In this document: positions 8,882-17,548 of the stretch, in pieces
Numbering within the stretch: position 1 is the stretch's first letter
Layout: every line of letters begins with the position of its first letter
Assembly: GCA_026954325.1 (NCBI GenBank)
Contig: JAIXKK010000069.1
Location: forward strand, 1 to 34,213
Source of the DNA: Bryobacterales bacterium
GTDB taxonomy: Bacteria; Acidobacteriota; Terriglobia; Bryobacterales; Bryobacteraceae
Reading direction: 5' to 3'
Length of the DNA: 34,213 nucleotides
The notes under the pieces: generated by a model
What the model was told of the DNA's origin: nothing
Database searches by the model: none
Seen by the model: only the letters and a program-made list of their open reading frames with translations
Made by a program: the position numbers and the translations under genes

Positions 8882-10239
8882 CCCGTTTCGCCCTGATGTG
8901 GATTCTGGCGCTGACGCTGGCCGGACAGACCCAGAAAGCGAGGCCGCGTCCTAAAGGCAAGACCCCGGCCCCGGTGAAGGCGTCGCAGCCCAAGGCCGAG
9001 GAGAAGCCTAAGTTTCCCATTGTTTCCTTGCAGGTGGACGGCAATCGAATCTTCCACACGGACCAGATTCTGGCGGTTGCTGGAATTCGTTTGGGCGAAG
9101 AGGCGAATGAGGCCGCCTTCGAGGCCGCCAGAAACCGGTTGGTGAACTGTGGGTTCTTTGAGACCGTGGGTTACAAGTATGGCCCCTCCGCGGATGGGAC
9201 CGGATACGCAGCCTCGTTCCAGGTGAAAGAAGTGCAGCAATCGTATCCCGTGCACTTCGAGAGGATCGCCAAGCCGGAGAAGGAACTGCGGGACATACTT
9301 CGCAAAGCGGACCCGTTGTTCGGGGATCAGACGCCGGGGACGAAGCAAATTCTCGACAGGTACGCCAAGATCCTGGAACCCGTTGCCGGGGAGCGCATCG
9401 TTGGGCGGGTGATGCCGGGTCCGGATGGGGCACTGCGGATCGTCTTTCAGCCGGCGCGGATGCCGCCTTCGGTCGCCGAAGTGGAGTTTGTGAAGAACTC
9501 GGTGCTGCCGGCCTCGGCATTGCGGAATGCGGTGGCGGGCGCCGCGGTCGGCACGGTGTACGAAGAAACGAAGTTCCGGCAGATTCTGGAGGCGAGCATC
9601 CGGCCGCTGTATGAAGCGCGAGGGCGGCCGCGGGTGGCTTTTCCGAAGATTACGACGGAACCGCTGAAGGACGTGAACGGGTTGCGTGTAACGGTGGAGG
9701 TTTCCGAAGGAGACACGTTCACTTTGGGCGATGTCAGGGTGACGACCGAGGCGCTGCCGGCAAGGGACTTGCTTCGCGCGGCCGATCTCAAGACGGATGA
9801 CATCGCCAACTTCAAGGAGATCAACGCGGGTATCGAGCGCATGAAGAGCATGGTAAGACGCCATGGCTACCTGCTGGCGAAGGCCACCGTGGAACGCCAA
9901 CTGGATGACGCCCATAAGAAGGTGAACCTGACCGTCCACATTGATCCGGGCAAGCGTTTTGTGTTCTCCAGGTTGACTATCAAAGGCCTTGATATTCTCT
10001 CCGAGCCGCAGATCCGCAAAGCCTGGGCTCTCAAGGAAGGCGAGCCTTTCAATCCGGACTACCCCGATGCGTTCCTGGCGCGTCTGCGGGAAGAGGGCGT
10101 GTTCGAAAATCTGGGCAAGACAAAGGCTGAGGTGAAGACCGACGAGCAGAGCGGCGCCGCGGAAGTGACGCTCTATTTTTCGGCGGAGGCCCCGGCTACG
10201 CCCGGCCGAAGAGAGCGGAGATCTCCCGGCTTGCAATAG
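8878..10239 (+). CDS. Secreted POTRA-repeat protein lacking a beta-barrel
   Basis: The 453-residue product starts with a signal peptide (MTRFALMWILALTLAGQTQ), then a Lys/Pro/Ala-rich linker, then several POTRA-type repeats as found in BamA/TamA. The first is VSLQVDGNRIFHTDQILAVAG...LGEEANEAAFEAARNRLVNCGFFETVGYKY. The last is SRLTIKGLDILSEPQIRKAWALKEGEPFNPDYPDAFLARLREEGVFENLG. The chain ends shortly after the last repeat, so the outer-membrane barrel of BamA is absent. It is therefore probably a periplasmic partner, not an insertase. An in-frame upstream start (8797) lies inside hpt; the ATG at 8878, overlapping the hpt stop, is chosen because the signal peptide follows directly. It ends 44 bp inside the convergent DUF1501 gene. 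Confidence 0.8.
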   Translation: MTRFALMWILALTLAGQTQKARPRPKGKTPAPVKASQPKAEEKPKFPIVSLQVDGNRIFHTDQILAVAGIRLGEEANEAAFEAARNRLVNCGFFETVGYKYGPSADGTGYAASFQVKEVQQSYPVHFERIAKPEKELRDILRKADPLFGDQTPGTKQILDRYAKILEPVAGERIVGRVMPGPDGALRIVFQPARMPPSVAEVEFVKNSVLPASALRNAVAGAAVGTVYEETKFRQILEASIRPLYEARGRPRVAFPKITTEPLKDVNGLRVTVEVSEGDTFTLGDVRVTTEALPARDLLRAADLKTDDIANFKEINAGIERMKSMVRRHGYLLAKATVERQLDDAHKKVNLTVHIDPGKRFVFSRLTIKGLDILSEPQIRKAWALKEGEPFNPDYPDAFLARLREEGVFENLGKTKAEVKTDEQSGAAEVTLYFSAEAPATPGRRERRSPGLQ

Positions 10240-11419
10240 CTTGCGGCGCGGCGAACGGCTCGACGTAATGGAAGCGACGCCCGGAGGGTGTGGTCTCGAT
10301 GGTTTTCGACCAGTCGATGCCCATTGCGGAGTAGATGGTGGCGGCGATGTCTTCCATGAAGATGGAACGTCCCGCATCCCATCCGCCGTCGATTACTCCG
10401 GAGCCGGTCTCATCGGTCTTGCCGATGATCTGGCCGCCCTTGATGCCGCCGCCCGCCGCGAGAACGGTGAACGCATGCGGATAGTGATCCCGGCCCTTCA
10501 AGGATGTGACGTCTCCGGGAGTGCGTCCGAATTCGCCCATGCAGATCACCATGGTCTGGTCGAGAAGAGACTGTCCGTCTTTGCGCTTGCGTCCGGCGAG
10601 GTCTTCGAGCAGCGATGAAAGCGCGGCATCGAGATCCCAGGAATGCTGATAGTGATTCTTGCGGTGGTAGATATCCTTGTGATGATCCCAGCCGTTCTGC
10701 TGGAGGAAGATGAAGTGCGTTCCCGCGCCGGCTTCCACGAGATTTCTGGCGATGACAGCGGCGTCTCCCGTAATCGTGGAGCCGTAGCGCTGGTGCTCTT
10801 CGGGGGAGACCTCGAAGACAGGCGCCGTGCTGGGGGCCAACCTGGAGGACGAGAGGCTCACCGAAGCATCGATGTGGAAGGGTGAGCAGGCGGCGGGAAG
10901 GAACCCGGAGGTAAGCGGGCCAGCCTGACTCTCTGTCACGTTCATAGCCACGTAGGGCGGCAAGGTGTCCGAATCCCGGCGGCGCGCGGCGTACTCCATG
11001 GCCACTACGGCGCCGACGGGCGGGATTTCCCTTTGCAGCGCCGGATTCAATGCGCGCCCCGCCTGTACGTAATATTGAGCGCGTCCGTGGACGCTATCCC
11101 TCGCCTCTACCGAACGCAACAGAGCGAACCTGTCGAATTGCTTGGCCAGGCGCGGGTAGAGCGCGGTGGGCCACTTCAGCCCGGGGTGGATCTGCTTGAC
11201 TTCGAAATCCGGCGGCGTCCATTTCCCCTCCTTGAGGTCCCAGGCATCCACATGGCTCTGTCCGCCATCGAGCATGAGGAAAATGCAGAACTTCGCCGTC
11301 CCGCGCGGGCTCACCTTTGACGCGGCACGGACGTTATTCGGCCGTAACAGGGGAGAGACGCGGTAGGATGACAGGGAAACTCCGCCAATCCGCAGCGCCT
11401 CCCGGCGAGTCAGCATCAT
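10196..11419 (-). CDS. DUF1501 family protein with Tat signal
   Basis: Starting at MMLTRREALRIGG, the protein has 407 residues and a twin-arginine signal (TRREALRIG), indicating folded export to the periplasm. The core has the DUF1501 hallmarks: LMLDGGQSHVDAWDLK near the N-terminus and GEFGRTP...GRDHYPHAFTVLAAGGGIKGGQIIGKTDE near the C-terminus. DUF1501 proteins are related to the alkaline-phosphatase/sulfatase superfamily and are abundant in Acidobacteriota and Planctomycetota, often beside DUF1553/DUF1549 proteins. No such partner is present here. An upstream in-frame start (11632) is rejected because it would bury the Tat signal and overlap the divergent neighbour. The true activity is unknown. 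Confidence 0.88.
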   Translation of the reverse strand: MMLTRREALRIGGVSLSSYRVSPLLRPNNVRAASKVSPRGTAKFCIFLMLDGGQSHVDAWDLKEGKWTPPDFEVKQIHPGLKWPTALYPRLAKQFDRFALLRSVEARDSVHGRAQYYVQAGRALNPALQREIPPVGAVVAMEYAARRRDSDTLPPYVAMNVTESQAGPLTSGFLPAACSPFHIDASVSLSSSRLAPSTAPVFEVSPEEHQRYGSTITGDAAVIARNLVEAGAGTHFIFLQQNGWDHHKDIYHRKNHYQHSWDLDAALSSLLEDLAGRKRKDGQSLLDQTMVICMGEFGRTPGDVTSLKGRDHYPHAFTVLAAGGGIKGGQIIGKTDETGSGVIDGGWDAGRSIFMEDIAATIYSAMGIDWSKTIETTPSGRRFHYVEPFAAPQAIASREISALFGRA

Positions 11420-11432
11420 GTTTGGTGTGAGT

Positions 11433-11438
11433 ATTATA
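11433..11438 (-). promoter_or_regulatory. Candidate -10 box (TATAAT) for the DUF1501 gene
   Basis: The minus strand reads TATAAT, a perfect -10 hexamer, 13 bp upstream of the ATG at 11419. The divergent gene starts at 11467, so only 47 bp separate the two coding regions. No recognisable -35 box is present. Use of this box would put the transcript start within a few bases of the start codon. No good Shine-Dalgarno is seen either, which would fit leaderless translation. Confidence 0.35.
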
Positions 11439-11466
11439 ACCCCCCTGGCTTGCGCGAATCTGGCGG

Positions 11467-11844
11467 GTGCGATACACTGATTACTTGCGCCGGGCAAGCG
11501 CCATCCTGCTTCTTCTCTCCACTGCCTTCGGGCTGGTGAGCCCGCTGCTGGCCGCGCGCACTGCGTCCGAGCTTCCCGAGTGCTGCCGGAGGACGGGTTC
11601 TCATCGATGCGCCATGACGCGTTCGGATGCAAGCGACGCGCCGGGAATCACAGCGGCGAAATGTTCGATGTATCCCGCGGCTAAGGATCCATCGACGGCA
11701 GCCAAGACAGGGACATTCACTCCCGTAGGCGCCGTTATCACTCTTGTTTCCGGTTTGACCGCCAAGGTGGAGCAGACGGAAGCCGGATACCGGATCTCCC
11801 TGGGCCGGTCATGCCTGAAGCGCGGTCCTCCTTCCATCTCCTGA
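11467..11844 (+). CDS. Small secreted Cys-containing protein of unknown function
   Basis: A GTG-initiated 125-residue product has an N-terminal hydrophobic signal segment (ASAILLLLSTAFGLVSPLLAA), followed by ELPECCRRTGSHRCAM, a cluster of three Cys with His and Met. A further Cys follows (KCSMYP). The rest is low in recognisable structure. The CC...HxC arrangement could bind a metal ion or heme in the periplasm, but this is inference. It lies 79 bp before a TonB-dependent receptor on the same strand, and the gene after that encodes a BNR protein with a CQCC motif, so the three may form a functional set. I do not recognise a named family. Confidence 0.55.
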   Translation: MRYTDYLRRASAILLLLSTAFGLVSPLLAARTASELPECCRRTGSHRCAMTRSDASDAPGITAAKCSMYPAAKDPSTAAKTGTFTPVGAVITLVSGLTAKVEQTEAGYRISLGRSCLKRGPPSIS

Positions 11845-11923
11845 ATATCCTTCACGTTCATTTTGACTTCACCTCCCATGTGGCGCGGAGCGGCGTGGGA
11901 GGAGGGATATTGCCGGAGGGGAG

Positions 11924-14728
11924 ATGTTTACTATCTGGACATTTCTGGGGCTGCTCGCCGGCGCGGCGAGCGCACAGGAAGCGATATACCACGCGAGCAT
12001 CAGCGGCCGGGTGACGGATGCCTCGGGCGCGGTTGTGCAAGGGGCAATTGTAACAGCGAGGCAGACGGAGACGAATTTCACAGGCGCCACCTCAACTGAT
12101 GGCGAGGGACGTTTCCGCTTTTCGTACCTGAAGGCCGGGCCATATGATGTCACCGTGCGCAAACCGGGCTTCATCGACATGGCGCAAGGGCTGCGGTTGA
12201 ACGCCGGGGGCGCCTACGACCTCAGCCTTCGGTTAACGGTAGGCGACCAGAGAACCAGCGTCAACGTGAGTGGCGAAGCCACGGTGCTGGAGGCGGCGCG
12301 CAGCCAGATTGCCGGCAGCGTTGTGGAGCACGAGATTCGCATTCTTCCTCTCAATGGACGCAGCTTTCTCGATCTGGCTCTCCTGATTCCCGGAGTATCG
12401 CCCACCAACACGGGAAGCAATCAACTCTTTGCGGAGACGTCGGCAGTGCCCGGACAGGGTATCTCGACCGGCAGCCAGAGAAACTTTTCGAACAACTTCA
12501 TCGTGGATGGCCTTTCGGCGAACGATGACGCGGCAGGCTTGAGCGGGGTCTTCTACGGCCTTGACACCGTGCAGGAACTCCAGGTGGTGACTTCCGGCGG
12601 GCAAGCCGAATTCGGCCGGGCGCTGGGAGGCTTTGTGAACGTGGTTATCAAGAGCGGAACCAACACCGTGCATGGCGATCTCTACGGCTACTTCCGCAAC
12701 CAGCGCTTCAATGCCGCTAACCCGCTATCGAACGACACACTGCCGATGACACAAGCCCAATATGGAGCGAGCCTGGGCGGACCCATGGCGCGCGACCGCA
12801 CCTTCTACTTCGGGAATTTCGAACGCCGGGACTTGAATCAGAGCGGCCTGGTCACGATATCGCCCGCCAACGCGGCTGCCATCAACTCGCGGTTGGATGC
12901 GATCGGCTTTCAAGGACAGCGTATTTCGACCGGCATCTACCCGAATCCCGTTCATCTCACGAATCTGCTAGCGAAAGTCGACCATTCCCTTGCGGCGCGT
13001 GATCAACTTGCGGTGCGCTACAGCCTGTATGACGCCAACAGCGGCAACTCGCGCGGCGCCGGAGGCTTGAATGCAGTCACGGCGTCGGCTGGATTAGACA
13101 GCACGGATCAAACCATCGCCGTGAGTAACATACTTACGCTGTCGCCCCGGACAGTGAATGAAACAAGGGGGCAATTCGCGCGCGGCAACCTGCTCGCTCT
13201 GCCCAGCGACCCCGCCGGTCCTTCGGTGAGCATTGCCGGAGTGGCGGCTTTCGGGCGGCTCTCCGGGTCGCCGGCGGGGCGCTTGAACAATCTGTATGAG
13301 ATCGCGGACAATCTCTCGCACCAGGTGGGCGCGCACGCGATCCGGATGGGGGCGAACCTCCTGTACAACGACACCGCCATCACGTTTCCGCGCGCCGTGA
13401 AGGGAGGCTACTCCTTCTCCTCGCTCGTGAATTTCCAGCTTGGGCTCTACAATAATGCCGGCTACACGCAGACGTTCGGCAATACCGTGGCGGGGCAGAC
13501 GAATCCGAATATCGGCTTCTTCGCGCAGGATGAATGGAAGGCCGCGCCGTCGCTGACGCTGAATGCGGGCATCCGGTACGACCTGCAATTTCTGGACACC
13601 ATAGAGACGGATACGAACAACGTATCGCCGCGGGCCGGATTTGCCTGGACGCCCTTCGCTTCGCGGCGCACGGTGGTGCGCGGCGGTTTCGGCTTGTTCT
13701 ATGACCGGGTTCCGCTGCGCGCATTGGCCAACGCGCTGCTCTCGAGCAACAACACGACTACACTGACAAGCGCGAGCCAGGTGAGTGTCAACTTGTCGCC
13801 GGCGCAGACGGGCGCACCTGTGTTCCCGAATATTCTCCCCGCTCTCCCCTCGGGGGCGCTGATGAATTATTCGACGATGGATCGACGGATGCAGAATGCC
13901 TATTCGACGCAGGGGAACGTCGAAGTGGAGCACCAGATTGGGCAACGCGGGACGTTGAGCGTGGGCTACGAGCACTTGCGCGGACTCCACCTGATCGTAT
14001 CGATGAATCAGAATGCGCCAACCTGCGTGGCGGCGGGCGGAAACAACGGCTGCAGGCCGAATCCGAACTATGCAAATAATAGCCAGTACCGCTCGCAAGG
14101 CGATTCGGTCTATAACGGGCTGCATGTTTCCTATCTGCAGCGCCCGGTCAGGTTTGGGAGTTTCCGGATCTCGTATGCGCTCTCGAAAGCGATGAACAAC
14201 GTAGGGGAGTTCTTCTTCAGTTCGCCGATTGATCCCTACAACATCTGGCGCGATTACGGACGGTCCGACGATGACCAGCGCCATCGCGTGGTGTTCGACG
14301 GAGCCCTCAATTCGCCCATGCGGCCAGCGCGGTCGTCATGGCAGAAGCTGAGCTTCGGGTTCCAATTGAGCGGAATGCTGCAATACTATTCCGCGCTTCC
14401 ATTGAATATCACCACCGGCTCGACGACGATCCAGGGAACAGCGGCGCGCCCCCTGGTGGACGGCGAATACTTACAGCGAAACGCCGGGACCGGATCGGAC
14501 TTTTTCGGCGTGAGCCTGCGGACCAGCCGGGTGTTTCCCGTGACGGAACATCTGAAGATGGAATTAATGGCCGAGGCCTTCAACGCACTGAACCATCGGA
14601 ACAACCTGACCAGGAATGGGGTGTTCGGGTCCGGCGCCTACCCATCGGCGCCGGCCGCCGGTTTCGGACGGGTGACGGCGGTGAATGATCCAAGATCGAT
14701 GCAGTTCGCCTTACGGCTGCGATTCTAA
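11924..14728 (+). CDS. TonB-dependent receptor with carboxypeptidase-regulatory-like N-terminal domain
   Basis: The 934-residue product has a signal peptide (FLGLLAGAASAQ), then a beta-sandwich carboxypeptidase-regulatory-like domain (about 24-110, ISGRVTDASGAVVQGAIVTA). A plug region follows (VVEHEIRILPLNGRSFLDLALLIPGV... VQELQVVTSGGQAEFGRALGGFVNVVIKSGTN), and then a long beta-barrel ending in FALRLRF, whose terminal Phe fits a BAM recognition signal. This is the large acidobacterial OmpA/TonB-receptor type, presumed to import an unknown substrate across the outer membrane using TonB energy. GGAGG lies 4 bases before the ATG. The substrate cannot be told from sequence. The gene sits between a small secreted Cys protein and a BNR-repeat protein. 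Confidence 0.92.
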   Translation: MFTIWTFLGLLAGAASAQEAIYHASISGRVTDASGAVVQGAIVTARQTETNFTGATSTDGEGRFRFSYLKAGPYDVTVRKPGFIDMAQGLRLNAGGAYDLSLRLTVGDQRTSVNVSGEATVLEAARSQIAGSVVEHEIRILPLNGRSFLDLALLIPGVSPTNTGSNQLFAETSAVPGQGISTGSQRNFSNNFIVDGLSANDDAAGLSGVFYGLDTVQELQVVTSGGQAEFGRALGGFVNVVIKSGTNTVHGDLYGYFRNQRFNAANPLSNDTLPMTQAQYGASLGGPMARDRTFYFGNFERRDLNQSGLVTISPANAAAINSRLDAIGFQGQRISTGIYPNPVHLTNLLAKVDHSLAARDQLAVRYSLYDANSGNSRGAGGLNAVTASAGLDSTDQTIAVSNILTLSPRTVNETRGQFARGNLLALPSDPAGPSVSIAGVAAFGRLSGSPAGRLNNLYEIADNLSHQVGAHAIRMGANLLYNDTAITFPRAVKGGYSFSSLVNFQLGLYNNAGYTQTFGNTVAGQTNPNIGFFAQDEWKAAPSLTLNAGIRYDLQFLDTIETDTNNVSPRAGFAWTPFASRRTVVRGGFGLFYDRVPLRALANALLSSNNTTTLTSASQVSVNLSPAQTGAPVFPNILPALPSGALMNYSTMDRRMQNAYSTQGNVEVEHQIGQRGTLSVGYEHLRGLHLIVSMNQNAPTCVAAGGNNGCRPNPNYANNSQYRSQGDSVYNGLHVSYLQRPVRFGSFRISYALSKAMNNVGEFFFSSPIDPYNIWRDYGRSDDDQRHRVVFDGALNSPMRPARSSWQKLSFGFQLSGMLQYYSALPLNITTGSTTIQGTAARPLVDGEYLQRNAGTGSDFFGVSLRTSRVFPVTEHLKMELMAEAFNALNHRNNLTRNGVFGSGAYPSAPAAGFGRVTAVNDPRSMQFALRLRF

Positions 14729-14738
14729 AGGAGCGGTG

Positions 14739-15794
14739 ATGATTCCTTTCCTGCTGTTTGCAATCAGTATCCAACCGGCGCAGGATGGCGTTCCTCCGCG
14801 TCAGCCGCAACCGGCTGCATCGCCCGGGATGGCGGCGATGACGTATGGAGCGGGTTCCTCCATCTACTTCGCCTTCTCGCCGGATGGAGGGCGTTCGTTC
14901 GATGCCCCCGTGAAGGTGGATACCGTGGGTGCTTTGGCATTGGGGCGGCATCGCGGGCCGAGGCTGGTGATTCTGCGCGATTCCCTGGTGATCACGGCCG
15001 TGGCGGGGCGCTCAGTTGCGCCGGGGCCTCACGCACATGGCCTGCCGGAAAACGGCGATCTGGCCGTGTGGCGATCATCGGGAAACGGCGCGGCATGGAC
15101 CCGCGCCGGCGTGATCAACGATGTGCCGGGGGCGGCTCGTGAGGGTCTGCATGCCATCGCGGCCGGACCGGACGGCACACTCTTCGCGGTCTGGCTCGAT
15201 CTGCGCGGCAAAGGAACGCAACTCTACGGGGCGCGGTCGAAAGACGGCGGGCTTACGTGGTCGAAGAACGTGCTGGTGTACTCATCGCCCGATGGCGCGA
15301 TTTGCCAGTGCTGCCATCCTTCCCTGGCATTCGACGGCAGCGGGATGCGGGTGATGTGGCGGAATGCCGTGGACGGCTCGCGCGATTTATACATGACTCG
15401 TTCCGCCGACGGAATCCATTTCGAGCCCGCGCGCAAACTGGGCGGAGGAACGTGGAAGATCAACGCGTGTCCGATGGACGGCGGGGGCTTCGTGGTCTCG
15501 AATGAGGGCGCAGTGACGTCGGCTTGGCGGCGCGGCGAGGAGATTTTCCTGCTGGAGCCCGGCCGGCCGGAACAGAGTTTAGGGTTCGGGAAGGATGTGG
15601 CCATAGCGCGCGGAAAGGACGGGATATATCTCGCCTGGACGAAGGAAGGGGCAGTGTGGGTGAAGACTCCACGCGACGCCGCTCCGCGGGCGGCAGGCGC
15701 CGGAGGTTTTGCAAGTCTCGTGGCGCTTGCGGACGGGGCGGTATTGGCGGCGTGGGAAGGCGGGGGCGCGATCCATACGCTGCGCCTTCCATAG
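14739..15794 (+). CDS. BNR/Asp-box repeat (sialidase-fold) secreted protein with a CQCC motif
   Basis: With the ATG at 14739, preceded by AGGAG, the protein has 351 residues and a short hydrophobic N-terminus that may be a signal peptide. At least two clear Asp-box repeats occur (SPDGGRSF, SKDGGLTW) and a third weaker one (SADGIHF), which places it in the beta-propeller sialidase/BNR superfamily. The sialidase catalytic set cannot be confirmed. Between repeats sits AICQCCHPSLAFDG, a CxCC-H cluster that suggests metal or heme binding or disulfides and is not needed for a plain sialidase. It follows the TonB receptor gene by 10 bp and is probably co-transcribed. An upstream in-frame start (14685) lies inside the receptor gene and has no good ribosome-binding site. 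Confidence 0.75.
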   Translation: MIPFLLFAISIQPAQDGVPPRQPQPAASPGMAAMTYGAGSSIYFAFSPDGGRSFDAPVKVDTVGALALGRHRGPRLVILRDSLVITAVAGRSVAPGPHAHGLPENGDLAVWRSSGNGAAWTRAGVINDVPGAAREGLHAIAAGPDGTLFAVWLDLRGKGTQLYGARSKDGGLTWSKNVLVYSSPDGAICQCCHPSLAFDGSGMRVMWRNAVDGSRDLYMTRSADGIHFEPARKLGGGTWKINACPMDGGGFVVSNEGAVTSAWRRGEEIFLLEPGRPEQSLGFGKDVAIARGKDGIYLAWTKEGAVWVKTPRDAAPRAAGAGGFASLVALADGAVLAAWEGGGAIHTLRLP

Positions 15795-15839
15795 CGCAAT
15801 TTCATAAGGCGTTCCGCTCAGCCGGAGCGGACATCGCGC

Positions 15840-16646
15840 GTGCTATGTTGGATAGAAGTGTCTTCGCCGCCGTTGAACTTTCGACTCCAGCAATATGAAG
15901 GGCCGCTCGACCTGTTGCTAGATCTGATCCGCAAGCAGCAGATCAATATCTACGACATCCCGATCGCCCAGATTACACAGCAATACCTGGAGTATATGGA
16001 ACAGGCCACCGCGCTCGATATCGAGTTGGGGGCGGAGTTCATTTTCATGGCGGCGACTCTCATCCATATCAAGAGCAAGACTCTTCTGCCGCGGGATCCG
16101 GAACTGGAGAAGATCTCCCCCGAGGAAGACCCTCGCAAGGATCTGGTGGACCGCCTGCTGGAGCATGAGCGCTTCAAGAACGCCGCGGAGATGCTGCAAC
16201 AGAAGCGGATGATTGAAGAAGCAGTCTGGTCGAATCCTCAAATCGGCCACTTCCAGGCGGCTGATGAGGACCCGGGTCTGGATGTGACCCTGTTCGATCT
16301 GGTGAAGGTCTTCCAGGAAGTACTGGAGAGGGCGAAGAACCGTCCTGTCTACCAGATTGAAAAGGAAGACGTCACGGTGCCGGACATGATTCAGTACATG
16401 AAGACGATGCTCGACGGCAAGCCCAAGGGGCATCGCCTCTCGACGCGGCAATTGTTCGAGTCGCAGCGCAGCCGCCGCGCCATAATCTGTCTCTTTCTGG
16501 CCCTGTTGGAACTGGTGAAGCGCCAGGCGATCACGCTGCAACAAAGTGAACTGTACGGCGACATTGACGTCTCCAAGGAGCGGCCCGTGGAGGAAACATT
16601 TCTCGGCCCCGAGTCGCTCGATAAGCTCCAGGAAGAATACAAGTAG
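15840..16646 (+). CDS. scpA: Segregation and condensation protein A
   Basis: This is the kleisin subunit of the bacterial SMC-ScpAB condensin, which bridges the SMC head domains. The N-terminal segment FRLQQYEGPLDLLLDLIRKQQINIYDIPIAQITQQYLEYM is characteristic. A middle region around AATLIHIKSKTLLPRDPE and a C-terminal winged-helix region (RRAIICLFLALLELVKRQAITLQQ) follow. Length (268 aa) is normal. The start is uncertain: GTG at 15840 or GTG at 15858, either of which gives a complete N-terminal domain. The scpB gene follows after about 20 bp, the usual partner order. Confidence 0.93.
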   Translation: MLCWIEVSSPPLNFRLQQYEGPLDLLLDLIRKQQINIYDIPIAQITQQYLEYMEQATALDIELGAEFIFMAATLIHIKSKTLLPRDPELEKISPEEDPRKDLVDRLLEHERFKNAAEMLQQKRMIEEAVWSNPQIGHFQAADEDPGLDVTLFDLVKVFQEVLERAKNRPVYQIEKEDVTVPDMIQYMKTMLDGKPKGHRLSTRQLFESQRSRRAIICLFLALLELVKRQAITLQQSELYGDIDVSKERPVEETFLGPESLDKLQEEYK

Positions 16647-16666
16647 GAAGTTCGACGCGAGCAGTG

Positions 16667-17548
16667 ATGAATCCGAGTGAATTGCCCATGCAAGAAGAGC
16701 CGGTGGAAACCGGAACCGGCGCCGGGACCGCTCCCGCGACAAGCGAACCCGCGGAAGAGGCGCGGCGGACGCAACCGGAGCAGGACGAAGAAGAACAGCA
16801 ACCGGGCGGCGATGCGGCGCCGGAAGCTGATCCCGTGGAGGATGCGGCCCAATTTCTTGAAGCCAGTTCGGAGGAGCAGCCCTCCGCCGAGAGCATGGCG
16901 GAAGCAGACCTGCGGGCGGTTGTGGAAGCGGTTATCTATGTGACCGAGGAGCCGCTGACGTTAGAGCAGATCGCGGCTGCCCTGGAGCAGCCCAAGGAGC
17001 GCATTGCGGCGGCTCTGGAGCAACTGATCGCCGGCCATGCGCGGCCGGAACGAGGCATCAGTATTCGTGAGGTGGCCGGCGGCTACAAGATGGGCACCAA
17101 GCCGGAGCATCACGATGCCGTTCGCGCCTTTGTCAAGCGCCTGAAGCCGCCGCTGAAGTTGTCGATGGCGGCGCTCGAGACTCTGGCCGTCATTGCTTAC
17201 AAGCAGCCCATCACATCGCCGGAGATCATGGAAATCCGCGGCGTGCAAGGCGCCAGCGTTTTGAAGACGCTGCTTGACCGGAAGCTGATTGTCCCCGCGG
17301 GGCGCAAGCAGGTGGTAGGCAAGCCCGTTCTCTACAAAACAACCAAGGACTTCCTGCTTCAGTTCGGATTGAAGGATCTTGCCGAATTGCCGACTCTCAA
17401 GGAATTTGAGGAACTGCGGCGTCTGGCGTTCAGTGACGTGGAGGAGGCTCCTCAGGAGCCGTCTGCCGCCGCGGCGGCAAGCCCAGCGGCGGGAGAGGCG
17501 CCACCCGCGGAACCGCCCGTGGAAGCGTCCCCAACCGAAGCGGAATAA
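16667..17548 (+). CDS. scpB: Segregation and condensation protein B
   Basis: ScpB forms a dimer of winged-helix domains that binds ScpA in the SMC complex. The conserved core begins near residue 80 (DLRAVVEAVIYVTEEPLTLEQIAAAL) and includes LSMAALETLAVIAYKQPITSPEIMEIRGV and LLDRKLIVPAGRKQVVGKPVLYKTTKDFLLQFGL. It is longer than usual at 293 residues because of a strongly acidic Glu/Pro/Ala-rich N-terminal extension of about 80 residues and an Ala/Pro/Glu-rich C-terminal tail, both probably disordered. The start may alternatively be the GTG at 16664. The stop codon directly abuts the ATG of the next gene. Confidence 0.93.
   Translation: MNPSELPMQEEPVETGTGAGTAPATSEPAEEARRTQPEQDEEEQQPGGDAAPEADPVEDAAQFLEASSEEQPSAESMAEADLRAVVEAVIYVTEEPLTLEQIAAALEQPKERIAAALEQLIAGHARPERGISIREVAGGYKMGTKPEHHDAVRAFVKRLKPPLKLSMAALETLAVIAYKQPITSPEIMEIRGVQGASVLKTLLDRKLIVPAGRKQVVGKPVLYKTTKDFLLQFGLKDLAELPTLKEFEELRRLAFSDVEEAPQEPSAAAAASPAAGEAPPAEPPVEASPTEAE

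Noticed and set aside
13094..14284. A 396-codon minus-strand open frame inside the first TonB receptor
   Set aside because: Antisense shadow of the receptor barrel, with biased composition and no motif.
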